A stretch of 23,979 bases of DNA from IMG/VR virus record IMGVR_UViG_3300021961_007359, positions 1 through 23,979 of that record, one strand, 5' to 3'. Shown here piece by piece: positions 16,581 to 22,152 of this stretch (position 1 is the first letter of the stretch; each line of letters begins with the position of its first letter). The position numbers were made by a program, and so were the translations under genes. The notes below the pieces were generated by a model. The model was not told where the DNA came from and searched no databases. It saw nothing but the letters and a program-made list of their open reading frames with translations. The stretch is from a virus.

Positions 16581-17392
16581 CTGTATTCTAAAATAAACTT
16601 ACGTTGTTCTTCTGTGTTTGCCCAACTACATGGATAGACTGGGATATATTCTTCAAGATGCATCGTATGAACTGAAACGTCAGTATCATATAGCATAGAA
16701 TAATTTAAATGTTCTGTCAAAAGCAAGTCAGTAGTATATAAACTTCTTATATTGATTGAACATAAAGCAGCAGCCATAGCAAATGTTCCTACTCCCGATA
16801 ATGCAACATTCTTCGCACTCATTAATGTAGCAAAGTCATCTTCAACCGTGGAAGATTGAATTTGAACCTTATCAATCTTCTTCAGTTCATGAACGATTGG
16901 ATTCTCTTCATCTGGTTCGGTAATAAGAATGCACTTATCAAAACTATCGATTAAATTCAAATAGTAAATAAGAGGATTTGGAACATAGTTTGTGGGAGGA
17001 TCAAATACTTTATGATAATTATCCCCACTCCTCAGGTGCATTACAATTGTATCATCTCCAATAATATCCTTTTGAGGAAGTTTTAATTTTGGACGAACAT
17101 ATTCTCTACAAATTTCTCTCATGCGAGAGTAAACATATTGAGGACTCACTCCAATTTCATTGCCACCTTCTTTAATTCCTTTCTCACAGTGAACCATTTG
17201 TTCCCATGCATAAAAACGTCCAGCAAAGTTGTTTTCATTTGGACCAAATGCATAATAAAATTTATCAATAATCGGATGATCAAGAACTTGTTCCATTACT
17301 CCATTAGTGGACTTAGAAACCATTATGCAATTTGCTACTTGTTGAATATTATTTCCTAAGCGACCACTCCAATGGGATATCTGATAAGACAT
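16577..17392 (-). CDS. GT11-related fucosyltransferase-like protein (271 aa)
   Basis: The protein starts SYQISHWSGRLGNNIQQVANCI, a variant of the GRLGNQ block of GT11 with Asn for Gln. MHLRSGD at 118-124 is the counterpart of HVRRGD. After this comes an LITEPDEENP strand where the sister proteins have FSDD, and ALSGVGTFAMAAALCS near 194 where they have the S-x-S-W-W block. It is the most divergent of the four GT11-like proteins here and may use another GDP-sugar, for example GDP-L-galactose from the epimerase encoded at 18237-19283. One-base overlap (TAATG) with the upstream gene. Confidence 0.72.
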   Translation of the reverse strand: MSYQISHWSGRLGNNIQQVANCIMVSKSTNGVMEQVLDHPIIDKFYYAFGPNENNFAGRFYAWEQMVHCEKGIKEGGNEIGVSPQYVYSRMREICREYVRPKLKLPQKDIIGDDTIVMHLRSGDNYHKVFDPPTNYVPNPLIYYLNLIDSFDKCILITEPDEENPIVHELKKIDKVQIQSSTVEDDFATLMSAKNVALSGVGTFAMAAALCSINIRSLYTTDLLLTEHLNYSMLYDTDVSVHTMHLEEYIPVYPCSWANTEEQRKFILEYR

Positions 17393-18240
17393 TAAACAAA
17401 TTCCTCACTCATGTGGTAGAAAACTTTAGCGATTCCATCTTGAATAGATGTTTTAGGTGTCCACAATTTTGTAATATACTTATCGGCTTCGTTTCTTTTA
17501 TCTTTTTGAACTTCGTCTTTTGATTCTGCGGGAGAAAGAGTTACTTCTTTACCAATACTAGAGAAAAGAGTTTGAATAATCTTTCCAATCTCAAGAATAC
17601 TAGTCTGTTCAAAAGAGGTAATATGAATATTATCTTCCGAATTGAGTTCGCTGTAATTTAACATTACTGACTCAAGTGCTTCGCAACAATCTTCCGCATA
17701 AAGAAACTCACGTTGTTCAGTTCCATCAGTCAGCATGGAGATATCACTTGTCTCAAATCCTTTCTTAATGAAATCAGTAATGACATGTGCTTTGTCCATA
17801 TCCTTCTCAATGCCATAGACATTCCAGAAATGAACGATAAGACCTTCAAGAGACTTAGTATAAAGTTCACCAACTCGCTTGAGAACACCATAAGGAGAGT
17901 AACTCATGTTACTCATCTGAGATGATGCAAAAACGAATGGTTTATTATATTCCGCAAGATAACCAAACACGTTTGCCATCATTCTGGCATTATTATTAAT
18001 GAAATCAAATGTGTGCTGATACTTTTGCAGATAGCGAGAACCGCCAACATCAAAAGCAAGGAAGAACACAAAATCAGCAGTGCGGACATCATGCATTAAT
18101 TTTCTGTTAGGAATAATCCTAAGGTCTTCTTCTTGACCATTTTCAATATCAAATTCAGTAACTTCGTGTCCTTTTTTACGAAGATATTCTGTCAGGTAAG
18201 CACCTACCTGACCTCCAGAACCAAGAACTAATACATTCAT
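17392..18240 (-). CDS. NAD-dependent epimerase/dehydratase family protein (282 aa)
   Basis: N-terminal GSGGQVG at 7-13 is the cofactor loop; DIENG ends the second strand. FVFASSQMSN at 102-111 and catalytic Tyr117/Lys121 in YGVLK complete the short-chain dehydrogenase triad. REFLYAEDCCEAL follows as in nucleotide-sugar epimerases and reductases. It directly follows the GDP-mannose epimerase-like gene, with ATGA coupling, which suggests the two act in series on a GDP-hexose, much as GDP-fucose synthase acts after Gmd. The exact reaction is not known. Confidence 0.8.
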   Translation of the reverse strand: MNVLVLGSGGQVGAYLTEYLRKKGHEVTEFDIENGQEEDLRIIPNRKLMHDVRTADFVFFLAFDVGGSRYLQKYQHTFDFINNNARMMANVFGYLAEYNKPFVFASSQMSNMSYSPYGVLKRVGELYTKSLEGLIVHFWNVYGIEKDMDKAHVITDFIKKGFETSDISMLTDGTEQREFLYAEDCCEALESVMLNYSELNSEDNIHITSFEQTSILEIGKIIQTLFSSIGKEVTLSPAESKDEVQKDKRNEADKYITKLWTPKTSIQDGIAKVFYHMSEEFV

Positions 18241-19283
18241 TTTTGATCAATCTGCTGGCAAATCCAGGTATAAGTTTTACGAATTCCCTCTTCAAGGGTT
18301 TGAGAATAATCCCAACCAAGTTTTTCACGGATGAGATCATTGTTTGAGTTGCGACCACGAACTCCAAGAGGACCATCAATGTGAATCTTTTGAACTTCTT
18401 TGTTAGCAACACGGGCAGCAGTTTCCACTAGTTCATTGATGGTAACCATTTCCTCAGAACCAATGTTAACAGGACCCATAAAGTCGCTGTCCATCAATCG
18501 GCGCGTTGCTTCGATGCACTCATCAATGTACAGGAAGGAACGAGTTTGTAGTCCATCTCCCCACACCTCGATTGCTCCCCCTTGCTCTGGGAGGTAAGCG
18601 ACTTTGCGGCAGATTGCAGCTGGAGCTTTCTCTCTTCCTCCATCCCAGGTTCCCTCAGGACCAAAGATATTGTGATACCTAGCAACACGGACAGGGATGC
18701 CATAGTTGCGATTATAAGCAAAATAGAGTCTTTCCGAGAAAAGTTTTTCCCATCCATATTCGCTATCAGGATTAGCGGGGTATGCAGATGATTCACGGCA
18801 GTCAGGATTGTCGGGGTCAAGTTGATTATGTTCTGGATACATGCAAGCAGAACCAGAATAAAAGATTTTAGTTTGATTTACATCATGACTTTCATTTAAT
18901 TTGTGTTGTTCATCAAGAACATTTAAATTAATAGACACGGAGTTATGCATGATGTCTGCATCGTTCTCGCCACTAAAGACGAAACCTGCACCGCCCATAT
19001 CGGCAGCAAACTGATAGATTTCATCAAAAGGTTGTACAAACTTTTCCGCAATCTGTTGATAGAAATTGCCAAGATATCCAGTAAACCGAATGCAACGAGA
19101 AACAAACCTTACATCACGAAGATCTCCACGAATAAATTCGTTTGCCTCACTAATACCATATTCGGGATATTTAAGGTCCACTCCACGCACCCAGTATCCT
19201 TCGGCACGGAGTCTTTTTACCATGTGACTTCCAATGAATCCACCAGCACCAAGTACAAGTGCTGTTTTCGTATATTCACTCAT
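18237..19283 (-). CDS. GDP-mannose 3,5-epimerase-like protein (348 aa)
   Basis: Similarity to plant GDP-mannose 3,5-epimerase is strong along the whole chain: GAGGFIG at 12-18, ADMGGAGF at 94-101, SACMYPE at 145-151, EYGWEK at 175-180, ARYHNIFGPEGTW from 201, GGREKAPAAICRK at 215-227, WGDGLQTRSF and PVNIGSEEMV, then GVRGRNS near the end. The key residues are all there: Tyr176/Lys180, Cys147 (equivalent to the plant catalytic Cys in SACIYPE) and Lys219 in REKAPAA. The reaction is GDP-D-mannose to GDP-L-galactose or GDP-L-gulose. First gene of the operon; a promoter and terminator hairpin lie just upstream (19314-19351). It is more G+C-rich by eye than the transferases downstream. Confidence 0.9.
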   Translation of the reverse strand: MSEYTKTALVLGAGGFIGSHMVKRLRAEGYWVRGVDLKYPEYGISEANEFIRGDLRDVRFVSRCIRFTGYLGNFYQQIAEKFVQPFDEIYQFAADMGGAGFVFSGENDADIMHNSVSINLNVLDEQHKLNESHDVNQTKIFYSGSACMYPEHNQLDPDNPDCRESSAYPANPDSEYGWEKLFSERLYFAYNRNYGIPVRVARYHNIFGPEGTWDGGREKAPAAICRKVAYLPEQGGAIEVWGDGLQTRSFLYIDECIEATRRLMDSDFMGPVNIGSEEMVTINELVETAARVANKEVQKIHIDGPLGVRGRNSNNDLIREKLGWDYSQTLEEGIRKTYTWICQQIDQK

Positions 19284-19313
19284 AGAACAATTTGTTTTTC
19301 AGTAATAGTATAT

Positions 19314-19342
19314 AGTATAGCAAAAGGGGACGGTTTTTACAA
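19314..19342 (-). promoter_or_regulatory. sigma70-type promoter for the glycan operon
   Basis: Minus strand: TTGTAA (19337-19342), 17-base spacer, TATACT (19314-19319). It lies 31 bases before the ATG at 19283, after the terminator of the small gene upstream, and is the only candidate for driving the twenty-gene operon. The -35 overlaps the loop and one arm of that terminator. Two mismatches in the -35 and one in the -10 make it weaker than the tRNA promoters. Confidence 0.5.
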
Positions 19343-19351
19343 CCATCCCCT
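19322..19351 (-). terminator. terminator hairpin after the small coiled-coil gene
   Basis: Bases 19325-19335 and 19341-19351 form an 11-bp stem (one G-U pair) with a 5-base loop; on the minus strand it is followed by TTTTGC. It begins 8 bases after the stop at 19359. The U tract is short, so read-through into the operon is possible. Confidence 0.75.
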
Positions 19352-19358
19352 CTTAAAA

Positions 19359-19565
19359 TTAGAAACTCATTTTTCTTTGAAGTCTTACAATAAGATCTTC
19401 TACTTTTGCTTCTAGTGCAGCGATTCTATCAGAATCTCCACCACCTTTTTCATTTGCTTTTTCTTCCAATGCCTTAATCCTTGATTCGACTTCGGAATTG
19501 TTTTGCAGAGGAGGTGTTTCTTCTATACTGGAAACAGATTTAGTTGATTTTGCTTGTGTTGCCAT
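19359..19565 (-). CDS. small coiled-coil protein of unknown function (68 aa)
   Basis: The ATG at 19563-19565 begins a polar N-terminus rich in Ser, Thr, Lys. From about residue 24 to 65 the sequence has heptad spacing (SRIKALEEKA and then DRIAALEAKVEDLIVRL), which predicts a short coiled coil split by a KGGGDS turn. No known domain. There is no clear ribosome site: the upstream bases are A-rich. Followed by a terminator. It could be a small oligomeric accessory protein, but no function can be given. Confidence 0.7.
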   Translation of the reverse strand: MATQAKSTKSVSSIEETPPLQNNSEVESRIKALEEKANEKGGGDSDRIAALEAKVEDLIVRLQRKMSF

Positions 19566-19646
19566 TTTTTTATTTTTTCAACATCAATGATATTTAGTTT
19601 TAAGGGGTCTTATGACTCCACCAGTTCTGTTATAGTCCGTCCGTGA

Positions 19647-19862
19647 CTAAGAGAGAAGTTTGATTTGCTCCTCAATTTGACGACTAACAGCTTCAGGAGT
19701 ATATGCTCCAGTTGCTTGTTTGCGTCGTTCCATCTCTTCTTCAATCTTTTGAGTGATAGAAGCATGGCGGCGGATTTCTCCACCCATAGACATATTCTTT
19801 TTTGTTAGTTGCATACAGAACTGAAGTTGCATCAGTTCCATGTCATCAAATTCCATTTTCAT
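19647..19862 (-). CDS. conserved-type small protein of unknown function (71 aa)
   Basis: A helical, charged protein (MKMEFDDMELMQLQFCMQ..., ending EEQIKLLS) with many Glu, Gln and Lys and no Gly-rich or membrane part. The start could be either ATG at 19862 or 19856. It sits between two other small genes in the early region. A hairpin GGAGTC-ATAA-GACCCC at 19601-19616 downstream may be a weak terminator. I do not recognise a family. Confidence 0.65.
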   Translation of the reverse strand: MKMEFDDMELMQLQFCMQLTKKNMSMGGEIRRHASITQKIEEEMERRKQATGAYTPEAVSRQIEEQIKLLS

Positions 19863-19907
19863 AATAAAAATAAAAGGGGGGGTATCCCGACCAGGGCAGG
19901 TTTAGAG

Positions 19908-20165
19908 TCACTCCGAGACTACATCATCTTTGACATAAGCAGGAACGTTATCTGGATCCAACCAACAAGTATAATCGTGATCTTCCATAGCAGTGATAAG
20001 TTGCATTTCATTATCGCAAAGATACATGTCGCGATAATGTCCAGTATAAGAATCTACTTTCTGAATACGGCAATCTGGTTTTCCATTGATTTCTAATGTA
20101 CCAACCTGTACATATCGATAAGGAAACCGTTCAAGAAGAACGGTGGGTTTTTTAGTGACTTTCAT
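19908..20165 (-). CDS. small protein of unknown function (85 aa)
   Basis: The start is set at the ATG at 20165, which overlaps the stop of the upstream gene in TGATG; the longer frame starts with TTG and is not needed. The protein is mixed alpha/beta in character, with aromatic residues (FPYRYVQVG, DHDYTCWLD) and an acidic C-terminus (DDVVSE). No family recognised. Translational coupling to 20165-20380 and a shared early promoter suggest joint expression soon after infection. Confidence 0.68.
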   Translation of the reverse strand: MKVTKKPTVLLERFPYRYVQVGTLEINGKPDCRIQKVDSYTGHYRDMYLCDNEMQLITAMEDHDYTCWLDPDNVPAYVKDDVVSE

Positions 20166-20380
20166 CAAGCAACCTCTACGGATTCAAGATCTTGAGAGAG
20201 ATAATCAATCAGAATCTCATAATCATCCAGAGGATCGCCAGAAAAAACTACGCCTTCACCTTCGTAATACCTGCGAACTTTTTTGTAAAGTTTCGGATTC
20301 TTCACATCGAGATAAAAATCTCCGTTTGCTGCAGCCCGAAGGGTTTGAATGTCTTTCTTGAATTTGCTAGTCAGTGTCAT
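20165..20380 (-). CDS. small protein of unknown function (71 aa)
   Basis: The open frame extends upstream through the tRNA, but the true start is the ATG at 20380: the consensus promoter at 20403-20431 would start transcription near 20395. The protein begins MTLTSKFKKDIQTLRAAANG, contains DVKNPKLYKKVRRYYEGEGV and ends acidic (SQDLESVEVA). A basic middle and acidic tail are visible but there is no known domain. Likely an early gene. Confidence 0.7.
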   Translation of the reverse strand: MTLTSKFKKDIQTLRAAANGDFYLDVKNPKLYKKVRRYYEGEGVVFSGDPLDDYEILIDYLSQDLESVEVA

Positions 20381-20402
20381 TGTCTTGAATGTTGACCTTA
20401 GT

Positions 20403-20431
20403 ATTATAAGGGTTTGACTCCAAAGAGTCAA
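20403..20431 (-). promoter_or_regulatory. strong sigma70-type early promoter with palindromic -35
   Basis: Minus strand: TTGACT (20426-20431), 17-base spacer, TATAAT (20403-20408). Five of six and six of six consensus matches. The -35 is one arm of the perfect repeat at 20414-20431. It drives the small genes at 20165-20380 and downstream. Confidence 0.85.
20414..20431. repeat. inverted repeat over the -35 after tRNA-Met
   Basis: TTGACTC (20414-20420) and GAGTCAA (20425-20431) form a perfect 7-bp inverted repeat with a 4-base gap, one base after the tRNA end. It may be an operator over the promoter, or a hairpin that ends or helps process the tRNA transcript. Confidence 0.6.
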
Positions 20432-20432
20432 G

Positions 20433-20505
20433 TGCTCCTTGCGTGGATCGAACACGCCTCAGGCGAATTATGAGTTCGCTGCATTCACCAGATTGCTAAA
20501 GGAGC
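20433..20505 (-). tRNA. tRNA with CAT anticodon (Met, or Ile2 if lysidine-modified)
   Basis: Complete cloverleaf: acceptor GCTCCTT/AAGGAGC with discriminator A, anticodon stem GCGAA/TTCGC, loop CTCATAA, T-arm GCGTG-TTCGATC-CACGC. The three G-C pairs of an initiator tRNA are absent, so it is elongator Met or an Ile tRNA whose C34 is changed to lysidine. The CCA end is not encoded. Confidence 0.9.
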
Positions 20506-20508
20506 AAA

Positions 20509-20557
20509 TGCTAATATAGGACTTACTAGGCACCGTCTGGTGATGCCTATATTAGCA
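20509..20557. repeat. large hairpin between tRNA-Met and tRNA-Ile
   Basis: TGCTAATATAGG (20509-20520) pairs perfectly with CCTATATTAGCA (20546-20557), a 12-bp stem. Inside, TAGGCA/TGCCTA arms can form a second, competing hairpin. It fills almost the whole gap between two tRNA genes. Confidence 0.85.
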
Positions 20558-20558
20558 A

Positions 20559-20630
20559 TAGGACTGCGGGGAATTGAACCCCGTTCACACCGTTATAAGC
20601 AGTGGGCCTTAACCAATAGGCGACAGTCCC
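20559..20630 (-). tRNA. tRNA-Ile (TAT)
   Basis: Acceptor GGGACTG pairs with CAGTCCT (first pair G-U), anticodon stem CACTG/CGGTG, loop CTTATAA with anticodon TAT, T-arm CGGGG-TTCAATT-CCCCG. It reads AUA, a codon usually rare in cyanobacterial hosts and commoner in an AT-rich phage. It abuts the stop codon of the antitoxin-like gene upstream. Confidence 0.9.
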
Positions 20631-20801
20631 TCAAGTTGCTTCATCGTGATCTGTATACAAGCGTATGAGTTCATCATCCGCTGGTACCATTACTGCTTTA
20701 TTTCCACTCTCGTTTTCTATACCTATTGTTTCTCCATTTTCTACTCTTGTGATAAGCGAATCCCAGTGTTCTTGCCAGTACTCCACAGAATAAAAATCCA
20801 T
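20631..20801 (-). CDS. Phd/YefM-like antitoxin family protein (56 aa)
   Basis: This short frame (ATG at 20801, TGA at 20631-20633) lies between tRNA-Pro and tRNA-Ile. The pattern is that of the Phd/YefM N-terminal domain: an aromatic start (MDFYSVEYWQ), a helix with WDSLITRVENGETI, then IENESGNKAVMVPADDELIRL. The RVENGE turn and the A-V-M-V-P strand are the family's hallmarks (compare RVENGEx...G.PVAVLVP). Phd/YefM proteins bind DNA and neutralise a partner toxin through the C-terminus. Here the protein stops shortly after the DNA-binding part (YTDHDEAT) and no toxin gene is adjacent, so it is an orphan. It may counter a host toxin or act as a repressor. Family assignment is moderately sure. 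Confidence 0.72.
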   Translation of the reverse strand: MDFYSVEYWQEHWDSLITRVENGETIGIENESGNKAVMVPADDELIRLYTDHDEAT

Positions 20802-20823
20802 AGTTGATAGTATGTATATGAGT

Positions 20824-20896
20824 CGGGGCGATAGGATTCGAACCTACGACTTCTGCTTCCCAAAAGCAGCGCTCTACCAAGCTGAGCTACGCCCCG
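20824..20896 (-). tRNA. tRNA-Pro (TGG)
   Basis: Full cloverleaf: acceptor CGGGGCG/CGCCCCG, D-arm GCTC..GAGC, anticodon stem CTGCT/AGCAG, loop TTTGGGA with anticodon TGG, T-arm GTAGG-TTCGAAT-CCTAT. A consensus promoter lies 18 bases upstream. Confidence 0.93.
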
Positions 20897-20913
20897 TTTT
20901 TGTTTACCTGAAT

Positions 20914-20942
20914 ATTATAGCACTATGGATTATTGGGGTCAA
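20914..20942 (-). promoter_or_regulatory. strong sigma70-type promoter for tRNA-Pro
   Basis: Minus strand: TTGACC (20937-20942), 17-base spacer, TATAAT (20914-20919). The -35 lies inside the last codons of the gene at 20923-21069. It can also drive the antitoxin-like gene and the Ile and Met tRNAs. Confidence 0.85.
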
Positions 20943-21069
20943 GTCCCAACTCGATCAAATAATCAGTCCACCATTGAGGATCCTTTGTCACCTTCCATTG
21001 AGGAACCTCCATACCTTTCTCAGAGTAGTATTCAAACAAAGCATCATCGATAGTCTGTGCGATCTCCAT
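20923..21069 (-). CDS. small protein of unknown function (48 aa)
   Basis: I chose the ATG at 21069 over the upstream ATGs (frame open to 21150) because it follows an excellent AAGAGGAA ribosome site and keeps the overlap with the upstream gene to 26 bases. The protein MEIAQTIDDALFEYYSEKGM continues with a P-Q-W-K strand and ends DYLIELGLDPNNP. It is acidic and helical with three Trp. Its 3' end carries the -35 of the tRNA-Pro promoter. No family recognised. Confidence 0.65.
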   Translation of the reverse strand: MEIAQTIDDALFEYYSEKGMEVPQWKVTKDPQWWTDYLIELGLDPNNP

Positions 21070-21253
21070 ATTCCTCTTCCTCTTCATCAACGTCCTCATA
21101 TGGGTTTGCCACATAAGGTCCGTGTGGTTTGAGTGATTCTTCTCTGACATACTCTTGTTCAGAATTTACTGCCGCAATCCAAACGGACAACTTCATTACT
21201 ATGTAGATAATAGCAAGAGGTAAAAAACATCCAATCAGAATTAGTGTTTTCAT
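21044..21253 (-). CDS. small single-pass membrane protein (69 aa)
   Basis: Residues 3-28 are a hydrophobic segment (TLILIGCFLPLAIIYIVMKL and on), probably one membrane helix. It is followed by a charged tail ending in a run of Glu (DVDEEEEEYGDRTDYR). The Glu codons GAGGAAGAGGAA at its end also serve as the ribosome site of the next gene, an economical overlap. Start ATG overlaps the upstream stop in TAATG. Function unknown; possibly an inner-membrane or envelope-active early protein. Confidence 0.68.
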   Translation of the reverse strand: MKTLILIGCFLPLAIIYIVMKLSVWIAAVNSEQEYVREESLKPHGPYVANPYEDVDEEEEEYGDRTDYR

Positions 21254-21501
21254 TAGTCTTCAGGATAATCTTCTTCGAGTTGAGTTAATCTCTGTACCCA
21301 GGTGACGCCACCTTCCATACCTACGCATGGATTGATACAAGTGTCATCACCAAGCTTATTACACACCAATCCAGCAAGATCCAACTCATTGCCTTTCTTC
21401 CCTGTTCCAGACCAGTAGTGCTGACCATTAATCCACACAGCACCACATTTAGGGCATTCCTTTCTTTCAATGGAAAGATCGGACAGCTCTTTATTAGTCA
21501 T
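21253..21501 (-). CDS. small cysteine-rich, probably zinc-binding protein (82 aa)
   Basis: Cys16-x-x-Cys19 (CPKC) and later Cys47, Cys55 and Cys59 form a likely zinc-ribbon-type site. A WINGQHYWSGTGKKGNELDLAGLVCN stretch between them is rich in Gly and aromatic residues. This organisation resembles small conserved proteins of cyanomyoviruses, but no function is known. It overlaps the upstream membrane-protein gene by 8 bases and the downstream one by 1, so the three small genes form an operon. Confidence 0.7.
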   Translation of the reverse strand: MTNKELSDLSIERKECPKCGAVWINGQHYWSGTGKKGNELDLAGLVCNKLGDDTCINPCVGMEGGVTWVQRLTQLEEDYPED

Positions 21502-21709
21502 TGTTGTACTCCTTAAGGAACTTTTGAAAATCGGTAGTATCCTTAACGAGTTGCCTCTTAAGTCTCCACCCCATCCATTTCATTTGAACTCTTATACCAA
21601 GGTAGCGGATCTGAAGATCTATGAAGTTTACCAATCTCATAGTTTCATCATACCCTACATATGCGACTAATGCTAGAATTGTCAGCATTAGAAGATAAAA
21701 GAGAGTCAT
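21494..21709 (-). CDS. small membrane protein (71 aa)
   Basis: The N-terminus (residues 2-19, TLFYLLMLTILALVAYVG) is a membrane helix, followed by a helical, basic, amphipathic region (IRYLGIRVQMKWMGWRLKRQLV) and a polar tail. The ATG at 21709 has GGAG upstream. First gene of a three- to four-gene set of overlapping microproteins. Function unknown. Confidence 0.68.
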   Translation of the reverse strand: MTLFYLLMLTILALVAYVGYDETMRLVNFIDLQIRYLGIRVQMKWMGWRLKRQLVKDTTDFQKFLKEYNND

Positions 21710-21781
21710 TTTATGTCTCCATATATCTTTATATAGAGATTCAATAATTTCTTAATGTTGTAACATAATGATACAATAAAC
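21710..21781 (-). other. leader between tRNA-Ser and the microprotein operon
   Basis: A 72-base AT-rich gap. On the minus strand it holds an imperfect hairpin (TCTCTATA...TATATGGAGA, 21716-21739) whose 3' arm contains the GGAG ribosome site of the gene at 21494-21709, so it might control translation. I see no convincing -35/-10 pair or late box. Confidence 0.4.
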
Positions 21782-21865
21782 GGAAGAGGTGAGATTCGAA
21801 CTCACGGATGCTTGCACATCGACGGTTTTCAAGACCGTTGCCATAAACCACTCGACCACTCTTCC
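21782..21865 (-). tRNA. tRNA-Ser (TGA)
   Basis: A class II tRNA with a long variable arm (CGATGTGCAAGCATC). Acceptor GGAAGAG/CTCTTCC, anticodon stem ACGGT/ACCGT, loop CTTGAAA with anticodon TGA, T-arm GTGAG-TTCGAAT-CTCAC. It abuts the stop codon of the gene upstream. Confidence 0.93.
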
Positions 21866-22114
21866 TTAACGAACTTCAAAGTCCAGTCTACGAACCTTAC
21901 GTCTTCGTCTCTGTTCCTGATAAAGAAGTTCTTCTGTAGAGAAATGACTATCAATCTTTTCCTCTCTGTCATATGTTACCATGACAACCTTGTCTAAGTC
22001 AATAGCACCAATCTTATTATCTGCAAGTCTCATTTGATTGGGGCATCCACAATACTGAACTTTATTGCTACTTGTCAGTTCTGTGTTGCAATTTTTACAT
22101 CTTACGATAATCAT
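21866..22114 (-). CDS. small zinc-ribbon protein (82 aa)
   Basis: The N-terminus IIVRCKNCNTELTSS has CxxC at 6-9 and YCGC puts Cys22 and Cys24 into a likely second half-site, giving a zinc ribbon of about 25 residues. A polar middle (DLDKVVMVTYDREEK) and a very basic run RRRRKVRR near residue 70 follow, which could contact nucleic acid. The stop codon touches the tRNA-Ser 5' end. A late box (22145-22152) lies 31 bases before the ATG, so it is probably a late gene. Confidence 0.75.
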   Translation of the reverse strand: MIIVRCKNCNTELTSSNKVQYCGCPNQMRLADNKIGAIDLDKVVMVTYDREEKIDSHFSTEELLYQEQRRRRKVRRLDFEVR

Positions 22115-22144
22115 TTTTCTACATTTTGAAATCTTGTTATGGAA

Positions 22145-22152
22145 TATTTATG
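22145..22152 (-). promoter_or_regulatory. T4-type late promoter box CATAAATA
   Basis: The minus strand reads CATAAATA, matching the NATAAATA late consensus. It overlaps the stop codon of the cupin gene and lies 31 bases before the ATG at 22114, the usual arrangement for a T4-type late gene. Confidence 0.7.

Noticed and set aside
20698-20880. 60-aa minus-strand frame with a V-V-G-S-N-P-I-A-P motif
   Set aside because: The motif is the translated T-arm of tRNA-Pro, a well-known artefact. The frame overlaps the tRNA and the better-supported antitoxin-like gene.
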